Assembly (NCBI GenBank): GCA_963576785.1
Contig: OY756145.1
Span: 1,116,001 to 1,180,000 of the forward strand
Direction: 5' to 3'
Length of the DNA stretch: 64,000 nt
Source of the DNA: Chlorophyllum brunneum
Lineage: Eukaryota > Basidiomycota > Agaricomycetes > Agaricales > Agaricaceae
Shown: piece after piece, positions 10,927 to 20,633 of the stretch
Layout: every line of letters begins with the position of its first letter
Numbering within the stretch: position 1 is the stretch's first letter
Program-made: the position numbers and the translations under genes
Notes under the pieces: model-generated
Databases searched by the model: none
What the model was told of the DNA's origin: nothing
Seen by the model: the letters and a program-made list of their open reading frames with translations, nothing else

Positions 10927-13689
10927 ATGCGACACCAATATGGGAGCCTGGGAACATGCTGGGCATTCTACAGGCACACGACGTCTCAAGACCCCCATTT
11001 CTGGGCCTCTAGGAGCTTTATTCCCTCAAGGGGCTCCGTACGCGGGCACAATACCTACAACTCGGCTTCTGGCCGAGCTGTAGATGTTTCTGTTCTTGAT
11101 CTGCTGCCAAGCCTTACGGCACGGGAATGGGTCCATTTCTCAGCCTTAGAGCTGATGGACGCCCTTAGCGCATGCTCGGGTGTGTCCGCCCCGGGGCCGG
11201 ACCATGTAACATGGACCCACCTCAAGGAGATCACCGAGGACCCCGATGTCCTTCGGCTATTCATCGGGATAGCCAATGCTTGCATGAGTGTGGGTCATTG
11301 GCTGTCCCATTTCAAGGAAAGCTTGTCGGTTATCATACCGAAACCGGGCAAGCCGTCCTACTCAACGCCCAAGGCGTTCAGACCCATTGTGCTCTTGAAC
11401 ACCTTCGGTAAGCTCATCGAGAAGATGATCTTGAATCGCCTCCAGTTTGACTCTGTCAAGCATGGAGTGTTTCATCCAAATCAGCTCGGTGGTATCCGTC
11501 AGAGGTCCACTGATGATGCTGGGATGCTCCTAACCCACATTGTTTGCGCGGGGTGGGCCAAGGGCCTCAAGGCTAGCGTTGTCGCTTTTGACATCGCTCA
11601 GTTCTTTCCTTCGCTCAACCACTCTATGTTGTTGGCGATTTTACGGAAGCAAGGATTCGACCCCTGTGTGGGTAGATTCTTTGCCTCTTATTTGGTGGGA
11701 CGCTCTACGCAGTATGCGTGGGGGGACCACAAGTCTGATCTCAGGCAAGCGGACGTTGGGGTAGGTCAGGGCTCTTCGCTCTCTCCTGTCCTCTCCGGCC
11801 TCTATCTTGCCCCCTTCATGAAACTTTATGATAGGGAGGCAATCGCTCTTGGGAGTACTTTGCTCTCATACGTTGATGATGGCCTTGCCATCGTCCAAGC
11901 TAAAACTTGGGAACCTAATTTGGTGTGCCTCAAGCAGGCGTACCAGATTATTTATCGCCTGACTACTTCGTTTGGGCTTGCCGTCGAGCATGACAAGTCT
12001 GAAGTCTTTCATTTCTCCCGTAAACGGGGAGATGACAATCCACCGCTGGACCTGGGGTATGCTCCCCACACCGGCGACTCTCCGCTTCACCCCAAGACCC
12101 ATTGGAGGTACTTGGGCTTCTTCTTCGATCGCGCTCTTACGTTTAAAGAGCACGTTCGGCATTACGCTACTAAGTCTCTGTCCATGGTCAAGGCCATGGG
12201 CATGCTTGGTAACTCCTCGCGAGGCCTTCTTCCTGCCCAAAAGAGGACTCTGTACTGCTCATGCGTAGTACCTATTGCTACATATGGGTTTCGACTCTGG
12301 TTTTACGAAGGTGCCCGTAATAAGGCCCTTCTGAAGCAACTTAACACTATGCAGCGTAGAGCTGCGTTGTGGATCACTGGTGCGTTCCGCACCAGCCCTA
12401 CCGGAGGAGCTGAAGCCTTGGCTGGCCTCATCCCCATCCACCTTCATCTCAGGAAGTTAGCTGCCCGTGCCGTCCACAGGGTGGCTACACTTTCTGATAA
12501 TCACCCTGTTCATTCCATTATGGGGCGTCAGTATGTAGGGGGTTGTGTTCCACACCCCAGATCGATCGCTCTCATGACCCCCGCCCAGGCGGGGAAGGTC
12601 AAGGGGCCGGTCACGGAGGCAAACTCTCGCTTGCCAGAATTAACGGAGACATTCGAGCTGTTTGCGCTCGAGGCATCACCAGGTTCTCGTCTCATGGACC
12701 GCTTCGTGGCCCAGGTGACTTTTAAGACGTATGACGCCTCGCTCGGTGGAAACCCTGTGGGTTGTCAAGTGGATTTGCTCAATGATACCCTTCGTGGGTA
12801 TTGTGAGGATAGGCAGGTTGTCTATGCAGCGACGGACGCGAGTCTGCCTCTGGTTGGAGACTTCCAGGCAGTTTCTGCTGCCCGTGTTTATAGGGGGATG
12901 CGCTTGCTTCATGCAATACGTCACCTAGCTGGCAAGGTTACAGCCCCGGATGCTGAACTCTTTGCCATTCGTATGGCCTTGGGGACTGCTGTCGCAGTCT
13001 CGGAGGCTGTACACATTGCGGTCTTCATGGACTCGATTGGTTCTGCCAAGCGAGCTCTTGACCCGTCCGTACGCTCTGGCCAGGGACACTCCCTGGCTGT
13101 GTGTCGACTTTTGTTGGAGTGGTTTAGGGATCGTCCTGACCGCTCCCTCACTTTCTGGTCCGTTCCGTCATCGGCGAAATGGTCCATTCATCACGAGGTG
13201 CATGTATTTGCCACCGATTTACAGGTTGCCGCTGGACGTCGTCCAGCGACATCAATTGATTCGCTGCGTAAGGTCAACGTAGCAGCTATTCAGAAGGCCT
13301 GGAAAGTCACTTTCCAGGACTCCTCTTATCGCGGTTCGAACTTCCTTGTTCTCAAGGATAGTAAGGACAAAGTTCTACAGCTGACGTACCTCCATGGGGG
13401 TTCTTGGCTTCCTTCTTTTCCCTCTCAGTCTGTTGCGACGAGAGCGAACCGTGCCATCCTCGGGCACGCTCCAACCGGCGAGTATCGCTCCCGGTTTCAT
13501 CCTCGAGAGCCTATTGGCTGCGAGTGTGGGGCTCCTCTGGAGACCCGCACTCATATCTTGTGCTCTTGTCCTCTGTACAAGAGACGTCGTGGCTTGCCGG
13601 TCTCTATCGACCAGCTTGTTAGTTTCCTTAAACGCAATCCCTCTGCGTTTGCGTTTAAGGCCAACATACCGCTTGCGGGAGTTGGATAA
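10927..13689 (+). CDS. X1-LINE-A fusion ORF: reverse transcriptase and RNase H (920 aa)
   Basis: An open frame starts at an ATG inside X1a (MRHQYGSLG..) and crosses the junction at 11046/11047 after about 40 residues. It continues as LINE-A ORF2 from NTYNSASG to the normal stop. The endonuclease is missing. The full RT is present (AFDIAQFFPSL, GVGQGSSLSP, YVDDGLAIV), as are RNase H (TDASLPL, APDAEL, VFMDS) and the Cys/His tail CECGAPLE. VFMDS has a Met where A1 has VFTD. Whether this frame is translated is unknown. Without an endonuclease it could act only on pre-nicked DNA or in trans. Confidence 0.6.
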   Translation: MRHQYGSLGTCWAFYRHTTSQDPHFWASRSFIPSRGSVRGHNTYNSASGRAVDVSVLDLLPSLTAREWVHFSALELMDALSACSGVSAPGPDHVTWTHLKEITEDPDVLRLFIGIANACMSVGHWLSHFKESLSVIIPKPGKPSYSTPKAFRPIVLLNTFGKLIEKMILNRLQFDSVKHGVFHPNQLGGIRQRSTDDAGMLLTHIVCAGWAKGLKASVVAFDIAQFFPSLNHSMLLAILRKQGFDPCVGRFFASYLVGRSTQYAWGDHKSDLRQADVGVGQGSSLSPVLSGLYLAPFMKLYDREAIALGSTLLSYVDDGLAIVQAKTWEPNLVCLKQAYQIIYRLTTSFGLAVEHDKSEVFHFSRKRGDDNPPLDLGYAPHTGDSPLHPKTHWRYLGFFFDRALTFKEHVRHYATKSLSMVKAMGMLGNSSRGLLPAQKRTLYCSCVVPIATYGFRLWFYEGARNKALLKQLNTMQRRAALWITGAFRTSPTGGAEALAGLIPIHLHLRKLAARAVHRVATLSDNHPVHSIMGRQYVGGCVPHPRSIALMTPAQAGKVKGPVTEANSRLPELTETFELFALEASPGSRLMDRFVAQVTFKTYDASLGGNPVGCQVDLLNDTLRGYCEDRQVVYAATDASLPLVGDFQAVSAARVYRGMRLLHAIRHLAGKVTAPDAELFAIRMALGTAVAVSEAVHIAVFMDSIGSAKRALDPSVRSGQGHSLAVCRLLLEWFRDRPDRSLTFWSVPSSAKWSIHHEVHVFATDLQVAAGRRPATSIDSLRKVNVAAIQKAWKVTFQDSSYRGSNFLVLKDSKDKVLQLTYLHGGSWLPSFPSQSVATRANRAILGHAPTGEYRSRFHPREPIGCECGAPLETRTHILCSCPLYKRRRGLPVSIDQLVSFLKRNPSAFAFKANIPLAGVG

Positions 13690-13969
13690 CACAGCGCGGC
13701 CCCTGCTAGCTTCCCACGTCTCTGGCGTGTGTAGAAGTTAATTGCGAATTGACGCATACTCTCCTTAGGGAGGGGAGGCAAGGGGTCGCACTACATATCT
13801 GGTCTAGGACTCGCGCGTTCGTGCGTGTTTCCGCAACCGTTCACCCAGACCGCCTGTCGGCGGTCTAGTTCGGCCAGGGGAGAGCCTATCTTCGTATATC
13901 CTTACATTGTAGCCTACATGTCACAGTAGATACAGGTGGACTGTGATCGCGCACCACCTTAAACATGAC

Positions 13970-13974
<5 letters not shown>
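13690..13974 (+). other. LINE-A 3' UTR (copy A2) with conserved hairpin
   Basis: 284 nt between the ORF2 stop and poly(A), nearly unchanged in A1, A5, A9 and A10. At 13847-13866 AGACCGCC and GGCGGTCT form a perfect 8-bp stem with loop TGTC. It lies about 110 nt before the poly(A), and the same hairpin is at 26119-26138, 48215-48234 and 50575-50594. It is a candidate RT recognition site. No AATAAA is seen. The tail follows CATGACGATTT, with poly(A) at 13975-14006. Confidence 0.75.
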
Positions 13975-14008
<34 letters not shown>

Positions 14009-15861
14009 TCCTGGAATCAGTGGGATGCTTCTTCTTGCAGTGACGACAATGAGGAGGATGGGGGCATGGTTGACCAGTAGGGGTAGCAGGAACCGGAGGC
14101 GTAGCCTTCGGTTGACCCTTACAACACAGTGCAAAGGTGCGGTGGTTAGCATGAGAGTGCACACCACCGCAGTCGGGACATGCAGGGCCATTGGCCTTGC
14201 ACCAGGAGGAGGCATGGCCCCACTTGTAGCAGCGGGTACACAACGACTCATTGCGGCGAGGGTTAGCAGAGAGTATAATGCACTGCTTGTTCCCAAACAT
14301 GATCTTCTTATTCAGAAGACCAAGGGCTCGGGTACCCCTCATGGAGTCCCAGATGTCAAAGAACGCTGTACACGAGTCGGACGTCTTGGAGTTGCGCACC
14401 AGCCTAGGGGGACCCCTCAGGCTGATAAGAGGAGTATACACCGACGAGGTGAGAACCTCCTCGACGTCTGCTGGGGTACACTGAACTCCAGTGGCAGAGT
14501 TCTTGAGATACGGGACGTCGACCACATGGAGGTACGACACCGAAGATGGGAGTCCAATCCAGAAGGGAGCTCCTGGAGGGGACAGATGTTCAACCAATGC
14601 CCTAAGGATCTCAATATCCTTGGTTATGGTGAGTTTATTAGTGGCCATGGAATAGCCATCGTATGCGAGCGTGGCACCTTCCACAATCAAAGAGCTTCTC
14701 CCAGCCTTCAACACCTTACAGGCCTGCTGGGTAAGAGTATGGAGACCAGCCGAGGCATTCGACTTGTCTTCATAGGAAACTAGGACCTGCTTACGCGACA
14801 GACCAGGAATTGTGAATGCTGGCTTCTTAGGGCAAGCGTTCGACGAGGGAGATTGCTTTGCAGCCTCAGCCTGTGAATGAAGGCTGAGGAGCTGCTCTGC
14901 GGAGAGATGAGGGAAGGCCGCTTTCAATGCAGAAAACGGCCCCACCCCAGACTTGGACGAGGCCGGTTGTTTCGCTGCAGCCGAATAAGCCTTCTGTCCT
15001 GGCTTAGGCTTCGAAGCGATCGTGGAGGGAGGAGGTCCAGAGGGCCTCTCATAGGGGACCTGAGGCTTTGTAGGGGCCTTAACAGGTCAGACAGGTGCCT
15101 TTCCCTTAGGGTCCGTGCGCGGGCGTTTGACCGGAGTCTTCTCTGGATCCATAAGGTTGTCCTCCTCCTGCACAGAAGCTCTGCGCTGGGGGGGGGCCAA
15201 GGATAGAAGGCCCTGGTACCCTGGGGGGGGTAGCCGAGGGCCTATAAGTCACCACTGGGAGAGCAGGAAATGCCGAAGCGATCGAGTCCCTCAGGGAGAG
15301 AGAGTCACTTGCCCCTGTGTAGGTTTCATGCCACATGGGGGAGGATGCGACTGTCTGGACTATCTCAGATAGTCGAGAGGCGATAGGATGGAAGGACAGA
15401 GCATCCTCCTGAGGAATAAGATGTGCCGTCTTCATAAAGTCGGCGACAATCTCAAGCGACCGTTGGATCGCATCGGTGTCCTCTCTGGCACTAATATTAA
15501 TGCCCAAAATAGAGAGGGGGGCGGCAGTAGGCTCCTCCTGGTCATCCTGTTCCATATCCTCCGGGAAGGCAGGGGGAGGGGAAGACGGGGGGAGGAACGA
15601 AGCCCTGGCTTCTGCACCAGTAGCTGGGATAGGTCGAGAGGGGGTTGGGGACCCATGTCATGACGGAGTGTGTCCCCTCTGCTGAAGGGGAACTGTGGGG
15701 GCATAGGTATCCCTGGCACTGCTGCCGTAGAGGGGGATACCCAGAGAGTAAGGGCCTGGGGTGGACCTGGGGGGGGGACCGGCTGCTGCCTCGAAGGCAG
15801 TGGCCATGTCATCGTCGTCTGAGGAGGCCTCACGATGGGTGCTCGAACTGCGAGTAGGCAT

Positions 15862-15994
15862 GGGGGCTAGGGGCCCATACGGAAATCTGCACTAGGAGCG
15901 CTCACTGTCTTGGACATGTAGGACGTTAAGAGTGTCGACGAAGGGGTGATCATGTGATCGACAGGTAGGAGTTCTGGGAAAAGAAGCAATGATG
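15862..15994 (-). other. LINE-B 5' UTR (copy B1)
   Basis: About 130 nt between the element's 5' end and the ORF1 start, closely matching 40471-40599 of B4. LINE 5' regions usually hold an internal promoter, but I see no TATA-like or other definable motif. Confidence 0.6.
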
Positions 15995-16212
15995 ACTCTC
16001 CTCGGTCTTGAGACAAGAGAGCTGTGCATATAAGGCACTTGAATAGCACCTTGGAATGTACTATTGCCGATTCTCAGGTTCTTACTGTGGCCACAGACGC
16101 CAGTCTACTGCTGCGGGGGGAGTTCCAGGCAGTTTCCACTGCCCATATCAACCAGTCAGGCCGGCATGTCTTCCAGACAAGGCATGCAGCGGGTCGAGTG
16201 ACAGCTCCTGAT
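15995..16212 (+). mobile_element. LINE-B copy B0, middle piece (RNase H start)
   Basis: Plus-strand coding continuation of B0: MHIRHLNSTLE.., then VATDASLLLRGEFQAVSTAHI and HAAGRVTAPD, which is the first half of RNase H with its first catalytic Asp. It is cut at 16212 by B2 and bounded on the left by the B1 TSD. Confidence 0.85.
16198..16212. repeat. TSD of B2, left (partner 21150-21164)
   Basis: GTGACAGCTCCTGAT is repeated exactly at 21150-21164. It falls within the RNase H codons of B0 (VTAPD). Confidence 0.95.
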
Positions 16213-16766
16213 TTTTTTTTTTTTTTTTTTTTTTTTTAATCATGGCCTAGGGCCAATTTATTACGCGGCGCTCGAACACAGCCCGCGGCCGGGATACAAA
16301 AGAGTAAACTAGCGGGTATCTACGGAGAGAGTGGTAGCTACGCCCCACCAAGCAGAAGTACCGTTGCCCAAGACCAACGGTAGAAGGAACCGCGACCTAC
16401 TCCCGAGCCCGAAGGGCGAGGGGGTGGACGCTAGAGGAGGCGAGTGGGCAGGGAGGTCCCCCAACCAGCGACCCAGTCCAAAGACCAGGCCCGGTCAGTA
16501 GGTGTTGATTCACTGTAAATGCCCGGCGGTGGAGACGCACCCAGTTACTAGCCCAGCTGAGCCCCAACCCCTTTTACTAAGACCCAGTCCCCCAGCCACG
16601 GTCACCCTTGCCAGAGTAATTGACCGCACCATTTGTGTGGCTATCGGCATCTTCACCACACCTAGTCGCTGTGGGGTCCAGGCCCGTTCATCGGTCGTCG
16701 GAACTGTCGCCAGGTCTTCGCCAGGGGTCACCGGTGCCGGACAATAACCCACCTACCCTAAGCCAG

Positions 16767-19700
16767 TTATCCAATTCCCTGGGGAACGGATGGGAAAGCG
16801 AACGCCTGGGGGTTCACTTTCAAGAACTTGACAAGGGCACCCGGCGTAGCAGGGTACCCCCGAGAGGAATCAAACCGACTGCAGTTGGTAAGAATGTGCA
16901 CACGGGACTCGAAAGGAGCCCCGCATGGACACCAAAATGGTTCGTCCTGGAAGAATCGAGACCTATAGGCCCCGATAGGCGCATGGTTGAGTATAACCCT
17001 ACACATGCGAGCAGACAGCGAGTTGGACTCTGCTGCGGCAGAAGGCAGCCACGAACCTCCATGGAGGTAAGTGGGCTGGAGGGGCTTACCGTTACGCCCT
17101 TCGAGAGCCATGAACTGGCTACCCGAGTAAGTAGGATCCTGGAATCGAGTGACCCAGGCATCCTGGCAGGATCTGACGGCCTTCTGACGAAGGGAGTCGA
17201 GGGAGGTCTGCGGACGGGAACCCGCAGCGACCTGAAGTTCGGTGCAGTACTGATGTACAACACCATGAATGGCCCACTTCTCCGAAGAATAGGTGTGCCA
17301 GATGTGAACGGAGCGTTCGGGGTGACCCTCGAACCACTCCATAAGAGCGGTACACACGGCAAGCGAATGAGCCTGGCCTGAGTGAACGGAAGGGTCCACC
17401 GCTCTCCTGGCCGAACCAAGTGAGTCAGTGAACACGACAATGGAGTCGCAGTCGGGGAGGCTGATGGCCTTCCCAATTGCGATCCGGATAGCGTACAGCT
17501 CAGCATCAGGAGCTGTCACTCGACCTGCCGCATGTCTCGACTGAAAGACACGCCGGCCCGACCGGTAGATATGGGCAGCAGAGACTGCCTGGAACTCCCC
17601 CCGCAGCGGCAGACTAGCGTCTGTGGCCACAGTGAGAACCCGAGGGTTGGCATTGGCACGGTCCAGGGTGCCATTCAGATGCCTTAAATGCACAGCCCTC
17701 TCGTCACGAGAACGAGGAGAGTCGTGGAAGAGGACCTGGGCCGCAAAGCGGTCCAGGAGACGGTGACCAGGTCGAGCCGCTGCAGAGCAGGGGTCAAACT
17801 GTTCAGTGAGGGAAGGGAGCATAGAAACAGCTTCCATAAGAGATCCTTTAACCTGCCTACCAAGCCGGTCAGACAGGAGGGAGATGGAGAGAGGGTGTGG
17901 GGGGGCACCCTTGGCGTTCGGACGATCGAGAAGGGACCGAAGAGGGTGGGTATCGGAGAGGGTGGAGAGACGGTAGTTCGCTCTTGAGGCCAGCTTCTTC
18001 AGATGGAGTTGGACGGGGATGAGGCCAGCGAGGGCCTCGACGCCGCCGGATGGGGAAGTGCGGAACGCACCGGTGATCCACAATGCAGCCTTGCGTTGCA
18101 TAGTGTTAAGGGATTTGATGAGGCCCTTGCACCGAGCCTTATCAAAATACCACAGACGGAAGCCATATGTCGCGATAGGTACGACGCAAGACCTGAAGAG
18201 GAGCCGCTTCTGCTTGGGGGTCAGACCGCGGGAGGAGTTACCCAGCATCCCCATTGCTTTCACGGTGGAGAGGGCCTTGGTAGAATAGTGTCGAACATGT
18301 TCCTGGAAATTCAGGGCACGATCGAAGTAAAAGCCCAGGTACCTCCAATAGGTCTTAGGGCGAAGAGGAGTGTCCCCTGTGAATGGGCCGAAGCCAAGAT
18401 CAAGGGGGGGATTGACGTCTCCAGGCTTCCTAGAGAAGTGGAAGAGCTCGGACTTATCATGCTCCATGACAAGCGCGAACACTACAAAAAGATTGAAGAG
18501 AACGATGTACGCCCCTTTGAGGGTGCCCAAGTTCTCGTCCCAGGTCTTAGCCTGGGCAACGACGGTCCCGTCGTCGACATACGACAGCAGAGTACACCCA
18601 GGGGAGGTGATCCGCAAGTCGAAAACCTTCATGAGGGGTGCGATATAGAGGCCAGAGAGGACGGGGGACATGGCAGAGCCCTGCCCGACGCCCACATCTG
18701 CACCTCGGGGGTCAGAGGAGAAGCCGTTCCATGTGTAGACAGTAGAACGGCCCACCAAATACGAAGCAAAGAAGGTTCGCACGTTAAGTGGGAACCCCTG
18801 CTTGGAAAGAATAGCCATGAGCATCTCATGGTTAAGAGAGGGAAAGAACTGAGCGATGTCAAAAGCAACCACGCTCGTCTTGAGACCCTTGACCCACCCA
18901 GCACGAACCAGGTGGGTAAGGAACAACCCGGCGTCCTCAGTGGAACGTTGGCGAATGCCTCCAAGTTGGTGGGGGTGAAAGATGTCATGTTTAATGGCAT
19001 CAAACTGGATTCGGTTGGAAAGCATTTTCTCAACCAGTTTGCCAAGCGTGTTCAGGAGGACAATTGGCCTGAACGCCTTGGGGGTAGAGTAGGAGGGCTT
19101 CCCCGGCTTCGGAATGATAACCGAAAGCGACTCCTTAAAGCTGCGTGGCCAATGCCCCACCGAAAGGCAGGCATTGGCCAAACGCAGGAACACCGTCAAG
19201 CAATCCTCATCGATGACGATGTACTTCAGATGGGACCACGTAACGTGGTCCGGACCTGGAGAGGACGTATTAGAACAAGAGGACAAAGCCTCCTTGAGTT
19301 CCAACGCCGAGAAGGGGGCCCACTCCCGGACCGGAAGGTCGGGGAGGGGGTCGAGGACGGACGTATCACACCGCCGATCAGCAGCAGAGTTGTACGTTGA
19401 GTGGAGGGCATCCCAGAGAGAGTCCATAGTGTGACAAGGCCGTCCGTTAAACTGGATGGCCTCACAGGGAGGTAACTTGCGTGCCTTGACCCATTCCATA
19501 AGGTCCCATGGCCGCTTGTTAGTGGAAGCGATTTCCTCAATCTTAGAGTCGAAGAACCGGCGCTTGGCAGCCGTACGAGCTCGCCTAAAGTCCCCCCAGT
19601 CACCCCGACTTCGAGAGTCCTGGTACCTGGAGAAGGAAGTAGCACACGCCTCGTCCCACCAGGGACGAGTGCGGCGCGTAATCCGGATCTCCTTCGAGTG

Positions 19701-20633
19701 GTGTGTCCACGCGTCGGAGAAGGCTTCAGCCACGGCCAAAGCCAAGGCATCCACTTGATCCGGGGATTCTGGAGAGGGCTGATCAAGAAGCTCAGTCACC
19801 TCATCAATGACGTGTCCCAAAAAGGCCTCCTCTTCATCGGAGCCCTTCGGTAGGACAGATTTGACAACCCCGATGTCAACAGGGGTGATGGGAAGGGTGA
19901 CGGTCAGCGGAACGTGATCCGAAGTACCCTGCAGAGATGTGTCCCGATAAGGAAAAGTCCTCGATGCATCGGGAGACGAGACAAACACCAGATCGATCAC
20001 CGACGGACGGAGATCTGGGTTGTGGGAAACAAACGTCGGACCCGGGTTGGTTGGCATAACCAAATCGAGACCGAGATCGCAGCTCATTTCCATAAGCCTA
20101 TGAGCTGTCGTTCGATGATGCAGAACCTCAGGGTCCCACTCCGAAGAATGACAGTTGAAGTCCCCACTCATAAAGTCAAATGGGGGGAGGACATTGACCT
20201 TCCCATGGAGGAAGTTGATGGCGGTATTCTGATCATCTGAGTAGACGTTCAGGAAATTAAGGGCCTTCGCATCAGTGAAGAGCGTCAGCGCCAAGATATC
20301 AGGGTGATCCACGAGGTCCCTCCTCATTGATGGCCTTAGACGTTGCAGCCGAGTGTGTACATACGCCATCACTCGGGGCAGGGACCCCTGGACAGGGGGA
20401 CGCACCACCATAAGCCAGTCAGGGTGCTTAGGTGCGCCAGTAACATCATCCCCTCCCACATCAGTGGTCGAGGGAGCGGAGCGGATGAACCTCCAAGGAG
20501 GCTCTTGAAAAAAGAGAATATCGAAATCATCTTTCAATTTCTCGAGTAAGACATCAACGTATATATAGGATTTAGCGACGTTAAATGAAAAAACCCTAAC
20601 GCCCTCCAGACGGTCCAGGTTGCTCCTAGACAT
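16767..20633 (-). CDS. LINE-B ORF2 polyprotein (intact)
   Basis: About 1288 residues, uninterrupted. The EEP endonuclease (1 to about 245) has FFQEPPW, SGDFNCHSSEWDP, SVIDLVF and TSDHVPL. The RT (about 470-765) has IPKPGKPSYSTPKAFRPI, AFDIAQFFPSLNHEM, GVGQGSAMSPVLSG and YVDDGTVVA. RNase H (about 1000-1135) has TDASL, APDAELYAI and FTDSLGSA. The tail has CPCGAPFESRVHILTNC. The ATG at 20633 (MSRSNLD) is preferred because ATGTCTAG overlaps the ORF1 stop. An in-frame start 15 codons upstream (20678) is possible. It is expected to nick target DNA and copy LINE-B RNA there. Confidence 0.92.
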   Translation of the reverse strand: MSRSNLDRLEGVRVFSFNVAKSYIYVDVLLEKLKDDFDILFFQEPPWRFIRSAPSTTDVGGDDVTGAPKHPDWLMVVRPPVQGSLPRVMAYVHTRLQRLRPSMRRDLVDHPDILALTLFTDAKALNFLNVYSDDQNTAINFLHGKVNVLPPFDFMSGDFNCHSSEWDPEVLHHRTTAHRLMEMSCDLGLDLVMPTNPGPTFVSHNPDLRPSVIDLVFVSSPDASRTFPYRDTSLQGTSDHVPLTVTLPITPVDIGVVKSVLPKGSDEEEAFLGHVIDEVTELLDQPSPESPDQVDALALAVAEAFSDAWTHHSKEIRITRRTRPWWDEACATSFSRYQDSRSRGDWGDFRRARTAAKRRFFDSKIEEIASTNKRPWDLMEWVKARKLPPCEAIQFNGRPCHTMDSLWDALHSTYNSAADRRCDTSVLDPLPDLPVREWAPFSALELKEALSSCSNTSSPGPDHVTWSHLKYIVIDEDCLTVFLRLANACLSVGHWPRSFKESLSVIIPKPGKPSYSTPKAFRPIVLLNTLGKLVEKMLSNRIQFDAIKHDIFHPHQLGGIRQRSTEDAGLFLTHLVRAGWVKGLKTSVVAFDIAQFFPSLNHEMLMAILSKQGFPLNVRTFFASYLVGRSTVYTWNGFSSDPRGADVGVGQGSAMSPVLSGLYIAPLMKVFDLRITSPGCTLLSYVDDGTVVAQAKTWDENLGTLKGAYIVLFNLFVVFALVMEHDKSELFHFSRKPGDVNPPLDLGFGPFTGDTPLRPKTYWRYLGFYFDRALNFQEHVRHYSTKALSTVKAMGMLGNSSRGLTPKQKRLLFRSCVVPIATYGFRLWYFDKARCKGLIKSLNTMQRKAALWITGAFRTSPSGGVEALAGLIPVQLHLKKLASRANYRLSTLSDTHPLRSLLDRPNAKGAPPHPLSISLLSDRLGRQVKGSLMEAVSMLPSLTEQFDPCSAAARPGHRLLDRFAAQVLFHDSPRSRDERAVHLRHLNGTLDRANANPRVLTVATDASLPLRGEFQAVSAAHIYRSGRRVFQSRHAAGRVTAPDAELYAIRIAIGKAISLPDCDSIVVFTDSLGSARRAVDPSVHSGQAHSLAVCTALMEWFEGHPERSVHIWHTYSSEKWAIHGVVHQYCTELQVAAGSRPQTSLDSLRQKAVRSCQDAWVTRFQDPTYSGSQFMALEGRNGKPLQPTYLHGGSWLPSAAAESNSLSARMCRVILNHAPIGAYRSRFFQDEPFWCPCGAPFESRVHILTNCSRFDSSRGYPATPGALVKFLKVNPQAFAFPSVPQGIG

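Larger units (their letters stand above)
9610..11046 (+). mobile_element. X1a: non-coding partner element, about 1.44 kb
   Basis: GC-rich sequence without a credible protein, present again in inverse orientation at 30783-32216 with the same two ends. It starts CATTTGCTCCTTGAC and ends CTCCGTACGCGGG. It holds two copies of GCTGAAAAAAGCC(G/A)CC about 510 nt apart and three small CC-GAAA-GG hairpins (10131, 10141, 10191). Near the 3' end GGAGC/GCTCC encloses CCC-TCAA-GGG. These features suggest a structured RNA. No tRNA-like head is seen. It has no poly(A) of its own, so its spread seems to depend on fusion to LINE-A. Confidence 0.8.
9610..14006 (+). mobile_element. Chimera 1: X1 joined to 5'-truncated LINE-A (A2)
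   Basis: A single 4.4 kb insertion made of X1a (9610-11046) and LINE-A from the linker before the RT to the poly(A) (11047-14006). The evidence for one event is the perfect 14 bp TSD, whose left copy touches X1 and whose right copy touches the LINE poly(A). The junction at 11046/11047 leaves the X1 3' end (..CCGTACGCGGG) next to CACAATACC of LINE-A ORF2. Bipartite elements of this build are known as MINE in Magnaporthe. I infer a jump of the RT from LINE-A RNA to X1 RNA. Confidence 0.92.
9482..15861 (-). pseudogene. LINE-B ORF1 of B1, split by chimera 1
   Basis: ORF1 starts at MPTRSSS (15861) and ends in TAG at 9482-9484, but chimera 1 sits at 9610-14006. The 5' part (15861-14007) encodes an acidic and proline-rich N-terminus, MATAFEAAAGPPPRS, then NISARED..SLEIVADFMKTAH and AEQLLSLHSQAEAAKQ. 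It runs on to the knuckles CTRCYKWGHASSWC and CPDCGGVHSHANH. The last knuckle resumes at 9609. Relative to B4 there are a stop near 15657 and frameshifts near 15190 and 14950. Inactive. Confidence 0.82.
198..15994 (-). mobile_element. LINE-B copy B1, full length, interrupted twice
   Basis: A minus-strand LINE-B running from poly(T) at 198-217 (the poly(A) tail) to the family's 5' end at about 15994. That 5' end matches the one bounded by a TSD in B4 at 40599. It is flanked by a 13 bp TSD inside B0. LINE-A copy A1 (321-5177) has inserted in its 3' UTR, and chimera 1 (9610-14006) in its ORF1. Without these it is about 6.5 kb, the length of intact B4. Both ORFs carry stops and frameshifts, so it cannot act alone, but it is better preserved than its host B0. 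Confidence 0.9.

Noticed and set aside
9610..11046. X1 as a DNA transposon with terminal inverted repeats (GCYCCTTGA near both ends)
   Set aside because: The similarity is only about nine bases and is not terminal. The TSDs lie around X1 plus LINE-A, not around X1.
11030..11060. Splicing of an X1 exon to different LINE-A acceptor sites as the cause of the chimeras
   Set aside because: LINE-A sequence before the joints of chimeras 1 and 3 does not end in AG, and no matching donor is visible. Template jumping explains all three joints.
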